The position numbers and the translations under genes were made by a program. The notes beneath the pieces are model-generated. The model made no database searches. It had not been told where the DNA came from and saw only the letters and a program-made list of their open reading frames with translations. A stretch of 64,000 nucleotides of DNA, taken from positions 49,525,363 to 49,589,362 of the forward strand of contig NC_089275.1 of NCBI RefSeq assembly GCF_963678975.1. Direction: 5' to 3'. Shown one piece after another: positions 23,663 through 35,005 of this stretch. This DNA is from Dysidea avara. Lineage: Eukaryota > Porifera > Demospongiae > Dictyoceratida > Dysideidae. Numbering within the stretch: position 1 is the stretch's first letter; each line of letters starts with the position of its first letter.

Positions 23663-24028
23663 TTTGAGCCAGTGCAATATGTGATATATGTGCACTGGCT
23701 TTCCTTTGATCTGAGGTGTGAAAGTGCTACATATAGTGTATAGCCAATTTTGATACATAAGTACTTTGGCAAACAAACTCTTTTAATAGAGACTTGCTAT
23801 TGTATGGATGTAATCTATACAAGTGAAACTACTCCATGTGTGCATTTACTCACAATAGTCACATTACTAGTTAAAGTGCTGTTGCAGTTTTTCTTTGAGA
23901 ACTCTGCTCCATAGACGCAAGTATTAGCTAGTTTGTACATTGTACTTATCAAACAACATATTATGACATCACACATTTTAGTGGTGTACACATTCGGTGT
24001 TGTTTACGTTTTGTGAATCAGAACAAAC

Positions 24029-24297
24029 ATGGCTTCCATGAAGGTTTAATTTCAGCTACAACATGTAGGGGTGCAGTCAGTCTACACCATCAGTTACTGT
24101 ACATAACTCAGACATGTTGGTACATTCAATTTCAGTACAACTAAATTAAACTTTTAATGATGTATGCTACATTCTTGCAGGAAGCAGGTGTGCGAGAAAT
24201 TCCCTACAGTGAGAAGATATTGACAAGCACATGGAACATGTTTGAACTATGTTATTGTCATGCAATCAACATGTTAGTTGATGAGACTGAATTGTAG
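24029..24297 (+). CDS. Possible two-exon micro-ORF
   Basis: ATGGCTTCCATGAAG (24029-24043) in a good start context could join to 24181-24297 after a TTCTTGCAG acceptor, giving a 43-residue peptide with REIPYSEKILTSTWNMFEL. The donor (GTTTAA) is weak and no homology is recognised, so this is tentative. It converges on KAR-1 from the left. Confidence 0.2.
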
Positions 24298-24329
24298 TTG
24301 ATTTACCTTGAACAAACACAAGTAATATT

Positions 24330-24454
24330 AATATATTCTTGAGCACACACCATGATAGTAATAACCATACCATCAACCTCATTATGTTGAAAGAACCTTG
24401 TTTACCACCAGAGAATAACAAGGACAACTTGTAGTTATTGTTGCACCTGTGCAT
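24330..24454 (-). pseudogene. Exon-1 fragment of a lost KAR copy
   Basis: On the minus strand one frame reads NIMRLMVWLLLS, matching LLRLMVWLLLS in exon 1 of KAR-2 and KAR-4. At the nucleotide level 24352-24381 is identical over about 30 bases to that exon. The flanking frame diverges at once, and no other exon of a sixth copy is visible nearby. It lies downstream of KAR-1, as expected if the array once extended further left. Confidence 0.6.
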
Positions 24455-24960
24455 CCATAAATAAACATATATTTAGCTAAACTAATTAATTATCAAAATA
24501 AACAATAATTACTGTAGACTGTCCAGTAGTATTTTGAATAAATTTACTGAGGGAGAATCAGCAATTGATCAGGGTAATAAATTCCAGTCATTAATGTTAC
24601 TATAATAAATATAAATTAGATTATTGTGACGTGTATGAAATTGTGTGGTGAATCATTTCACTGTGACCTATTGCTGTAGCTGGGTAAATAATTGAATATC
24701 CATATTGTAACTACCTCTAAGAATTTGATATAGGTAGATCAAATCACCCCTTTGACAACAGTGTTGTAGAGATGATAGTTGCTATATGTCATGATATGAA
24801 AAACAGTTGATAGATGGGTCACTTCTAGTTGCTTTACACTCAAATTTTTACAGATAACAGCATTCATTCTTGATTATCCGACCTCCTTGGGATCAATACA
24901 TGTGCAGAAAATCAAAACATTCAACTAATCAAAGTACATTCATTTATTGAGCCTTATTCA

Positions 24961-25012
24961 AATACTCTAATAGAACATACATCTTAGATAAAATACTCTA
25001 ATAGAGCAGTCA
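24961..25012 (+). repeat. Dispersed motif, two partial copies
   Basis: AATACTCTAATAGAACATAC is followed by AAATACTCTAATAGAGCAGT, about 90 bp past the 3' end of KAR-1. Confidence 0.75.
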
Positions 25013-25108
25013 TTTCTATTGGTCAGCTAACCAATTGTTTGGATAATAGAGGTTCAGATGATAGAGGGAACACTGTATATAAATTTGTGTGTGATGTGCA
25101 GAGTAAGT

Positions 25109-28100
25109 TCACTGAGCAGTACTGGTGGGATTAGATTGTGCTGCAGCTGTTTCTTGGGCACGACGTTCTCTTTTGTATATTGATCTCTTCCTGATTCGTA
25201 AAAGGTGTTGACATATTCCCCATTGAATAAACCACTCAGGAAGTCTCTCCAACAAGAACATCTATAGCAAGACAATTAAAAGTCAATTATTTCTAAATAA
25301 TACCCACCTGTAGAGCATGAGAGAATGTCCCATAAGTGTAGTCCTGAATACCAATGGTTGCCATGGCATCATGTGAGTATTTAGTTGCAGATGGAGCAAA
25401 GAAGCGTGGTATTTTAATACCAGTCATCCTTGTAGCAACTGCACCAGGAACTAAATTCTATTAGAACACAAATAATATTACTTAGTAAGCAGGTGATTCT
25501 CACCTGTATAATTATCCCCTTGTTTGAATATTCATAACGAAGTGATGTTGTGAAATAGTCCAAGAAGATCTGTAATATACACCACAATGGATATTATACA
25601 GTTTGGTTACGCATGATAGTCACATAATAAATCACCTTGGAAGCAGCATACACATTTAATAAAGGATGAGGTACAGCAGCTGCTATAGATGACACGTTTA
25701 CAACTATCCCTCTTCTCCTGTAATAATATATGCATTAGCTATTAAACATAGAATTGTATCAAAATACAAGAGTTTAATAAAGAGTCAGTTATAGGATTGT
25801 TTTATCAGTTTCTGGAAATCATTTAGCAACAAAACATGTATTCTAACAAAATAGTCGAGTATAACTAATAAGTTATAAAAGTGATTAGTCTAAACAGTAG
25901 TTCATAATATAAAGTAAGGGTGCAGTGCATAGCAACATAACTATTTAATGAATTACAAAATACATAGAATTGCAGCAATTAAATTACTAGATAACAGTGT
26001 TTGTATTATTACAAACTAGAGGTGTACCGATAATCGGATCAGCTAAAATATTGGCCACCGATATGGTAATCTTTACCAATATCGGCATTGGTACAGAACA
26101 GTAGGAGGACCAATATTGCTTCCGATATCGGTCCTCCTATGATATTGAGACAGTAGCAATAGTTTGTATTATATATTGGTTTTCTACGTTATGCATGTGG
26201 CTGTTTAGTGCTAGTGGTTTATTGTTCACTGTACCGACAAGCAATATGCTACGAGAAGCCATATAAACACACGTTTCAGTGTTGCTGGAAAGCCTCATTG
26301 CAGCCTTAAAAAATGAAGCAGTTCTATAGACTAGTACCTCTATTATTAACTCTTGCTAGTACCTTTGGAATAAAAAGAAGAGTCACAGGATAACCAAGGA
26401 AACTTGCTGTACCAGCCTTCGTACAAGCCATTAAAATGCGGAATAATGCAAGAGATGCCACTACTGCAATGCAAGAACTTTTCATGGGATATAATTTTTT
26501 TGAATTTTGCAGACGCCTTATCCATGGAATTAAAGTATTCTGTAGTGCCAGTGGCTTATTGTTCACTCTACCGACAAGCAATATGCTACGAGAAGCCATA
26601 TAAACACATACAATTCTAGTGTTTCAGTGTCGCTGGAAAGTCTTATCGCAGTCTTTAAAAATGAAGCGGTTATATAGACTAGTACCTTGTAATAAAAAGA
26701 AGAGTCACAGGATAACCAAGGAAACTTGCTGTACCAGCCTTCGTACAAGCCATTAAAATGCAGAAATATCCATTTAATGTTTGTGGGTGCCTAATTGTCT
26801 GGATTGCACAATAGAAAGCCAAGCCACTACCACCACAGGCATAGAGTGAGCAATGAATATATGCACATGTTGTTGGTAATGTACACTTTTGCTTACTGTA
26901 TAGCTGGTAATTTTCGAAAGGTTTTTATTTTCGGATATTTTGAAGAGGCCCTTCTGCTCGAAAATAAATTCCCACGTCCGGTTGTTCTTCGAAAATAAAT
27001 TCCCACAAGTAAAAGCAACGATCCGACTTTTGGCGATTTGTTTGTGTATTACTCCAGTTTTAGCTCAGTATTACTGATGATAATGGGTAAACTGTATCAT
27101 TACTGTGCCAATAACCAGAAAAACAGGTGATCCAGAATGGGAATCGATGCCGTCTGCTCTAGGATCTATGGTAGATAGCTAGCTATGATCGAGCCAGTGA
27201 ATTTACTCCACTTGAGACTCCCTCAGTCTTCTCTCCAGTCTTCTCTCCAGTGCACAAGGACGGGGATTAGCTATTCCATCAGTAAATCAGTTTTTGGTAA
27301 ACATTCATGCATCTTCATATTTTGTGACACAAATTTCTGTTTATTTGAAATCCATCCGGACTTCGAAATATGCACTCTTCGAAATTAAAATCCTTCAAAA
27401 TTCAGATTTTGCGTCTTGTGCAAACATGTCTGTTTCAAAAATGACCCACTATACGGTATGACTTTTGTTTGTAAAGCAAATATCGGATCAGCTATCAGTT
27501 ATCGGCTTCTTCTGGTGACATCAACATCGGATATCGGTACATACCAAAAACCCATATCGGTACACCTCTATTACAAACTACATGACTGCTCTATTAGAGT
27601 ATCTCAATCTTAATGTGCAAAGTCTCTAAAAACAAGAGTGGAGGGACTCCAACCCCTTATCTATCCTGTTGCTATTAATATAAGAACATCTTTTCAAACA
27701 TCTGGAATGCCACCCACGTACAGAGTCAGAAAGATTTCAACAATATGCTTATCACAGTCCATGCTTCCAGGTTTAATACTGCAATTGTTATTTTAAAACT
27801 AAATGAATAAAAAATTGAAAATTTTAAAATAGGAATAGGGACCGCTGAAAAAAGCCACAAAACAAGAAGGGATCGCTGGGGCGGTAATGTAAACCACAAA
27901 TCCCTATTTTGACTCTCTGTCATAAACCTTTAGTTACATGCTCTGTCATTTTGAAACAAGTCAAAATAGGGATTTGTGGTTTACATTACCATCCCAGCCA
28001 TCCGTTGACGGCATTACTATGCAGAATGCAAAATTACACTATTCACAACACTCTTCATTATCAAGAAAAGAAATCCATAATCCATTAATGGATTAATAAA

Positions 28101-31100
28101 AAGTACACGAACTAGATGAATAAAAAATTGAAATTTTAAAATAGGAATAGGGATCGCTGGGGTGGTAATGTAAACCACAAATCCCTATTTTGACTCACTT
28201 CAAAATGACAGAGATGTAACTAAAGGTTTATGACAGAGAGTCAAAATAGGGATTTGTGGTTTACATTACCACCCCAGCAATCCCTTCTTGTTTCGTGGCT
28301 TTTTTCAGCGATCCCTATTCCTATTTTAAAATTTCAATTTTTTATTCATCTAGTTTGTGTACTTTTTATTAATCCATTAATGGATTATGGATTTCTTTTC
28401 TTGATAATGAAGAGTGTTGTGAATAGTGTAATTTTGCATTCTGCATAGTAATGCCATCAACATTTCAGAACACACATGAAACTGATCAAATTGTAATCTG
28501 CATACAGAATGAGAGTCTCCTAATATGAACTAGAATTCACATTACTGGTGCCATTAATAGCTGTCAAATTCAGTGCAAGGATTGTTGTTATACACTTGAC
28601 TGCATTATTAGAGTATTTACATGACTGCTCTATTAGAGTATTTAATCTGGATAACCTGCCCACATACAATAATCATGGAGCAAAAAAAACACCTTGCAAC
28701 AAAGTATTCAGCACAGATTAAGCTTCCTGGCCTATACTGAGTTTAATAAAGACAGATTCTATTAGCCACAAGCAGTGCACACCAAAAAAAGTAACTCTGA
28801 GTGCAATCTCGTATGGCTTCTCTTGCGTAATGGAGTTTTGGCAAGAAGAATGGCCCGGTTTGGACTGTTTCCATCCAAAAACGAAATCAAAAATAGGTCA
28901 TGGACACGAGGAAGGACTCAGTAAGCATGGCTATATAGTTTTTAGTGCAAAAAAGTGGATAACTTTTGCTAAAATAATATTACTATAATATGAAGAATAA
29001 TATGAACAAAACGGCAAATTTCAGGTTTGTCCCAAATACACATACTGTTTCCTTTTCACTTGATACTTACTAGTGGACCAATACTCATTGTAAATAACCA
29101 CCAGAGGGTCATTTTGAGTTGGAGAATACTTTCCAAGGTGGTTTTTAGGCGTGCGTTCTATTAGAGTTTTAGCAAAAAATATGGACCATCTCTATTATGA
29201 ACCCACTATCGTGGTTCATGATAAACTGCTGAAGGAGTTACATGCCCCTCAGATTATCAGTCAATACTGAGTCTATACTGATAGTCTTATTACGTTATTC
29301 CATGTCTTCCTTAACATTGACCACTTACTTGTCAACCATGTCAGGTAAAATCATCTTTGTCATCTGAAACATATCTACCCAATCAAAGCACAGATACAGA
29401 GCCACACCTACCATTACAGCAGAAGCCATATTAACATTAATCAATTGCCATAACCTATCCTCTGTAACTTGATCAAAGTAATTTGGGTACTCATAGGTCA
29501 CTCCAACATTGTTGATGAGAATTCCAATCTCCAACCCTGATAACTCTGTTCTGATTCCATCATAGATATCATCTCCTCTACTACTAAAATCCACCACTAC
29601 TATCCTCACTATAACATCATACTGGTCCACTGGTAACAACACGGATAATGGGACAATATCACTGATACACTACACTGAATAGGACACTTGAATGAAAGAA
29701 GACTCCAATGAATTGTCATTTGATTTAAGAAAGCATCTCTTTCTGTTCAACCTACCCAAAATATTATTAGAATACTTGCCTTACAGTGGGAAGAATAGCC
29801 TGCTATTATGATTTGGAACATTTTCTTCAATAAAATTAATAATGATCTCCCGCCTGCATGAAAATCCCAAAATATGTGGGCGAAAAAGTTTTCCAGTGCC
29901 AAGTTGACTAAAAGTCACGAATGCAAAAGATCCATGCCACTACCCAAACATCTATACAATACAGTTTAAAGCTGATAATCAGGTATAGTTGACAAGTTAA
30001 AGGTCACAAGTACACAAAAAAATTGGAATTTATAACTAGAGTAGGGACCATAGCACATCGATAAAAAGTACTGAAACAAGCTGGAGTAGTGCACGACATA
30101 AATCACAGTATAACAATAAGAAGTGTTATATCCCTACTGTGCTCAAGATTCCACAATACTTCTTATTGTTTTAGTATTGTGCACTACTCCAACTTGTTTC
30201 AGTACTTTTTATCGATGTGCTATGGTCCCTACTCTAGTTGAAAAATTTTGTGCACTAGTTTGTTAACTTTTAAAAAATAAATATTATGACTGGTGAACCC
30301 ACGCATACTGCATCTGAAATGGTGCCACGTGCCCCTGTTATGTCAATTACCGTCTGAAAAATGAATTATCCATTACACTTCGTTGTCTGCTATGTTCAAC
30401 CCGTTACATAGCAGTACAAATCAAGAACTGTTTGAAAAGTACCTCTGATATCAAAATAACCACTATGAAAAAATAAGGACAATTTCTGTTACGAAGGGAA
30501 GCCATCACGTGCTACCGCCAAATTGACACTTTTGCTGTCAGCAAAGATGAATGGGACACAAAGGAGGACACTGGTAAGTCTATGAAGAATGCATTGTACA
30601 TACTGCGGTATGCCAAAAGGCACCTCTCAGGCCAAAGCAATGTTGAACAGTGAAAAAAATCAAGCCTGTAACCTTAGCCGTTATCGAGTTACACTTGTTT
30701 GAAGGAGTCAGTCAGTCAGTCAGTCAGGCAGTTACTTAGTTACTTACTCAGCCATTCAGTCAGTAGAAAATTCCGCTAAATACATATTTTTTAAATTCCG
30801 CAGCAACCTTTTGAAAGCATTTCGGGTCGATCTGCAAGCTTGATTGGGCTTAGTTTTACCTAACCAATACTGCCTCGTCATCTGGGAAAATTGTGGCTGG
30901 TTTTTGGGTGATGTTATTTCGTGGGCCACACCTACTATACAGTACTATTGTACTGTATGATAAATTCATAATTCATACCTACTGCTATCAAAGTTTTCTT
31001 TCATCAGAGTCCTGTTATACATACACTACATCAGTGTGCGAAATAACATCCGGACACCGGACAATTTCCGGTCAATTACACTAGGTGTCAGGTCATCATT

Positions 31101-32228
31101 GAATTTGTCCGGAAATAATGTCCTTTCAAAGTTTATAGTGTTAGCATTGGGCTAGGAGGGAGGCCAGACATGATGGTATTGACATGTAATTAAGTTATTT
31201 GCTTTTGGTTTGTACTGACCACAAGGGTATGCCCAAGATGTACTCTGAGGTTAACAGTTTACTATGTTGTGCCAGCCTACTTGTATCATTCACCTGAACT
31301 GCTGTAGTAAAATGTATTTATAACCTGGTTACAGTTAGTAGCTTTTACTTGTGGTATCCATGATCACCTGTACAACCAGTTTTTAAGCTAGAATGAACAA
31401 GACATCAGTGCATCTATTTATATTAGGGATAGAGCCATTATATATTCTAAGCCATGGCAGCTGCCAGCATAAGCAAAGTTTGACCACATAGCTATATCAT
31501 TCCAAGGCAAGCCCTGACTGAAGTCCTTATGGTTCCTTTCCTACAAAGGCCCAATTTATTGCATAGAAGCCCTTTCATGTGGCCAGTAGCTACCTTTAAA
31601 ATGCTGTACTATCAGTATCAGTGAGTGGTTGACAAGTAATCAGCTGTACAGTACATTGGTGGCCCCAGTGTTTGATACAAACATACAAGTGGTAGAAACA
31701 TAGGAAAGGAGAAACAATAGAAGTTAAAATGTCCAGTCAAATTGCTTAATGTCCACTCAAGTTTTGCAATGCCCTGACAGTACGACAGGACATGTCTGAA
31801 AAGTTATTTCGCACACTGCTACATACTCACATATCTCCTTCTCGACGTTCCTCAACTTCTCCTCAGATCTACTCACCAACACTACATTAACTCCACAACT
31901 TGCTAACTATACACGACAGTTATTACATATTCAGTGACGTCACTACTCACCTCTAGTGCGTAACACCTGCCTATTCCATCAGAAGCGCCAGTCACAACTA
32001 ATAAGCGCGTATCATCAGCTGTAATATTACTAGCAGCCACTCACCAGCCCAGCCATAGGATTTGAGGTCGACTACACGAAATAGTCCAGCGAGGAAGAAC
32101 GCTTTAGTACCACTCCATAATGATAGTAATGACCATACCATCAACCTCAACAAGTACAACACTCCCACTAGAAACACGATGTTCCGTATCGTCGGGGACT
32201 CGTACAGCCACGCCAATAATTGTTGCAT
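25109..32228 (-). CDS. HSD17B12-like: KAR-1: very-long-chain 3-oxoacyl-CoA reductase / 17-beta-HSD12-like
   Basis: Nine exons in order of translation: 32045-32228, 31951-31997, 31831-31906, 29412-29629, 29329-29363, 25636-25717, 25504-25569, 25308-25457 and 25109-25261; 336 residues. Residues about 14-50 are hydrophobic (ER membrane anchor). TGASDGIG (64-71) binds NADPH. NNVGVTYEYP (142-151) is the family hallmark; the catalytic set is Asn143, the Ser pair 196-197, Tyr210 and Lys214 (YAASK). The enzyme class reduces 3-oxoacyl-CoA in fatty-acid elongation and can reduce keto-steroids. It is the most divergent complete copy: two extra codons in exon 4 (SSRGDD), NLVPGAVATRM where the others have SVLPFFVATKL, and a longer C terminus ending AQSNPTSTAQ without a dilysine ER signal. 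Introns 2 and 8 are short here (44 and 46 nt). Start chosen at MQQLLAW; upstream in-frame Met codons have no support. Confidence 0.9.
26017..27570. mobile_element. 1.55-kb hAT-like element in KAR-1 intron 5
   Basis: The ends TAGAGGTGTACCGATA and TATCGGTACACCTCTA are flanked by a perfect 8-bp duplication, TTACAAAC (26009-26016 and 27571-27578), the hAT hallmark. ATCGG and CCGAT subrepeats fill both subterminal regions, typical of transposase binding sites. Inside, a segment of about 220 bp is duplicated in tandem (26217-26442 and 26556-26762). No transposase frame was recognised. A dispersed motif follows at 27584. Confidence 0.9.
26217..26762. repeat. Internal direct duplication in hAT-like element
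   Basis: Two copies contain ACCGACAAGCAATATGCTAC at the start and CCTTCGTACAAGCCATTAAA at the end, differing by small indels. The shadow open frames here follow the duplication. Confidence 0.8.
27584..27609 (-). repeat. Dispersed 26-bp motif
   Basis: One mismatch (TCTCAATC for TCTCGATC). It lies 5 bp beyond the target duplication of the hAT-like element. Confidence 0.85.
27780..28465. mobile_element. Compound palindromic MITE cluster in KAR-1 intron 5
   Basis: The segment AAATAGGGATTTGTGGTTTA occurs four times in alternating orientation (about 27885, 27965, 28175 and 28240). 28013-28165 is the reverse complement of 28290-28464, giving an element with 150-bp arms ending near TTGACGGCATTACTATGCAG. 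A second, partial copy lies to its left in inverted orientation. Confidence 0.75.
28598..28648 (-). repeat. Dispersed motif, two copies
   Basis: GACTGCATTATTAGAGTATT is followed by GACTGCTCTATTAGAGTATT in KAR-1 intron 5. Both lack the GATC end. Confidence 0.75.
30008..30955. mobile_element. 950-bp palindrome-ended element, copy 1 (KAR-1 intron 3)
   Basis: A 210-bp palindrome at one end (arms containing GTACTGAAACAAGCTGGAGT) is followed by about 700 bp of body with a (GTCA)n run, ending near GGGCCACACCTACTATACAG. The same structure in inverted orientation is at 36283-37870. Confidence 0.75.
31032..31818. mobile_element. 787-bp element beside the KAR-1 exon 3 donor
   Basis: The terminal repeats CAGTGTGCGAAATAACAT and AAGTTATTTCGCACACTG are flanked by a 6-bp duplication, CTACAT (31026-31031 and 31819-31824). 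Subterminal CCGGACA / TGTCCGG subrepeats suggest transposase binding sites. Only 12 nt separate it from exon 3. A diverged relative lies at about 40990-41440. Confidence 0.85.
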
Positions 32229-33096
32229 TATCAAAGTATGATCACAAACACTGTAATACCACAATCGTTCTCAGATTGACCTTTCGTGTGCGCACGCCCA
32301 TGCGGCTAATCATCTATTGCCGATCATGAAAACGTGTATATAGTCTACATAGAAACTGGCTCAAACTGCATCCATTATATGTGTCAAGATGCGTTATAGT
32401 GGCAGTCACATATAATTGTACTGCATTAGCTGCAAAGCATCTATAGTTAAGGATGAGTAGCTATACAGCACCTGCAAAGTCAGAGGATTCAGTTTTGACC
32501 ATAGCTAGCTATTTGTTCTGTTTACTATAATAACAACATGTATAGATAATAGCTAGGGTATACTATCCGTATGTTTAAAGACATTATAACATTAATTTTT
32601 GTAAATGTTTTTTGTAAACAAACTTTACAAGCAAGCATTAAAATTTGAAATGTGGTTTAGTTGTAAACAATCATTCACTGAATCACTAGCTAGCTACAAA
32701 CATTAAAGAGGACAAATAACACACAGAGATCAAAGACACTTAAGCTTGTGTTGCTCTGAAATAATCATTCACCATGCAATGACCCCTTTCTTGTAACGTC
32801 AAATTTGAAAAATGAATTGTGGTACGCATGCAGAACCGCAGATTGGCAAATGTCACTTAACCCTGATGATCACAAACAAAGTCAACTACGCTTACTACTT
32901 GAGAAATTCCCAAATACCCATGGTGAATCATGCATGGATATGATCATTGACAAGCACCTAAACTGGACTGATCATGTTAACATAATAGCTAAGCAATTGG
33001 AGGGGGCTCCTACAATGTAACTTGTGTAAATGTCCTATAGTCTTGTCAAATGCTCCTCTAATAGATATGTAAGCTGGCCCCATACTGCAATGCATT
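32229..33096. other. KAR-1 upstream region with LINE trace
   Basis: Presumed promoter of KAR-1; no TATA box is obvious. At about 32840-33060 the plus strand reads MSLNPDD and later IIDKHLNWTDHVNIIAKQ. This matches the post-catalytic region of CR1/L2-like LINEs, which have ...DKHLNWTDH-type text here, so it is a short LINE relic. Confidence 0.45.
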
Positions 33097-33379
33097 GTCA
33101 CCATACCATCAAGTAGCATGCCTGTCATACTAATATGGTCACCATACCATCAAGTAGCATGCCTGTCATACTAATATGGTCACCATACCATCAAGTAGCA
33201 TGCCTGTCATACTAATATGGTCACCATACCATCAAGTAGCATGCCTGTCATACTAATATGGTCACCATACCATCAAGTAGCATGCCTGTCATACTAATAT
33301 GGTCACCATACCATCAAGTAGCATGCCTGTCACACTAATATGGTCACCATACCATCAAGTAGCATGCCTGTCACACTAG
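33097..33379. repeat. 41-bp minisatellite, 7 units
   Basis: Seven nearly identical units containing CACCATACCATCAAGTAGCA. Only the last two differ (CACACTA for CATACTA). High identity implies recent expansion. It lies between KAR-1 and KAR-2. Confidence 0.95.
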
Positions 33380-34006
33380 CAATCCTATCATAATTACCAG
33401 TCTAAAAAAGGGGCTGCCAGTCTACAAGTAATAGTTGTAACACTGGTAGGGGTGCATTGTACACATGATGTCTAAGGGCAAGTGAGTACATATCAGGCAA
33501 TGCACAACTCCCAATGTTGCAACTAATATGTTACACTTTAAAGTAGTTTTAGGCCTTTGAAGTAATTTTTAAAAGTCATTTTAAGTCTTTGAAATTATTT
33601 TTAAGCTTTTAAATTCACTTTTTAAGTTAAATGCCTTTGATGTGGTTGAGGGTGCCTTTAATGTGGACTGGTATTTGTCCAGGATCCTTTGAAGTGGCTG
33701 AATATATCATTATGGTTACTATATCAAAGTTTCATATTAGCTCTAACTATAATATATAATGTGAGGTTTTCAAAATGTATAAGAAACCTATATTACCAAT
33801 AGACATAAAAAGTGGCCAAATGACAATTTAATAACAGTTGCATGTGTATTTGCTCTAGTTTTATTATATGGTTATAGCTAGATACAAACAGCATAGTTTG
33901 TAACTTGTTAAATCGTATATATAAGATTACAACAGAACTTATAGTAAACTGTAGTGGCGCTCTACACGTATATGCATACATGTGTGTACTGTGTATGTAT
34001 GGAAAC

Positions 34007-34319
34007 TAGTGCTGAAATGAATAACAGTTTTTACTGTTCGAACAGTTGTGAACAAAACAGCCAAATATTTGATTATTATACTTCTATTGAATAATTACTG
34101 AAACTTTGTTAGGGAGCAAGGTAAAGCCTAAGAGCTATTTCTATCTTTTCTAAAATAGAATTTTCACATCACTTATTCACAATCTTAAGTTTCAAGGCTG
34201 GCTTTTCCATCTGAATACAGTGTACAAAGTGCCAATGATTATTCGAATAGTGTGTTAACGAATTGAATAGTGTCATGCCAACTGAATACTCAAATAACCT
34301 AATAATCATTTCAGCACTA
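34007..34319. mobile_element. 313-bp hAT-like MITE
   Basis: The ends TAGTGCTGAAATGA and TCATTTCAGCACTA are flanked by ATGGAAAC and ATAGAAAC (8-bp duplication with one change). ATTCGAATAG-type subrepeats lie inside. A relative in inverted orientation is at 38976-39305. Confidence 0.85.
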
Positions 34320-34421
34320 ATAGAAACAGCCTGTAGACCAGCACATGTGGCATACATATCATCAAGAGTAAATAATAGAGAAGCTATTATTTACTCTTGA
34401 TATCATATCATAGTATTTACT

Positions 34422-34652
34422 ATCATATGCTGTACCAATGTGATCATATCCTGTACCAATATGATCATATCCTGTACCAACATGATCATATCCTGTACCA
34501 ATATGATCATATCCTGTACCAACATGATCATATCCTGTACCAACATGATCATATCCTGTACCAATATGATCATATCCTGTACCAACATGATCATATCCTG
34601 TACCAACATGATCATATCCTGTACCAATATGATCATATCCTGTACCAATATA
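34422..34652. repeat. 21-bp minisatellite, 11 units
   Basis: The unit is ATGATCATATCCTGTACCAAC or its AAT variant. Because 21 is a multiple of three and no stop falls in several frames, it opens long frames on both strands (YDHIGTG and ISCTNMI repeats). These have no gene context and are not called as genes. Confidence 0.95.
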
Positions 34653-35005
34653 TACCATACTATATATATGTTGCATGTATTTTGCAATGGACCATGCAGA
34701 ACACAATTTTGCATGACATGAAACATTTCTGGAAAACTTTCATACTTGCAAGATTATAGCAGCTTATACAGCCCTATATGATCTCTAGATTGTATACTTA
34801 TTGTATACTCGCTGGAAAACGGTCATGGCTGCATGGAAACCCTTGGAGAGAGTTTCCACCACAGAAGTTTTGCATTATTGGCCTATAATCACTTTTGATC
34901 CTGCCTTATCACAAATCCATGAGCAAAGGTGGCAGTATAGTATAACCTCTTCATAACTCAAAGACCTAATACAACATGTACAAAATGGTACAAAGTCATC
35001 AGTCA

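Noticed and set aside
34362-34759. Repeat-rich frames of up to 120 codons on both strands
   Set aside because: They are produced by a 21-bp minisatellite without stops and lack gene context.
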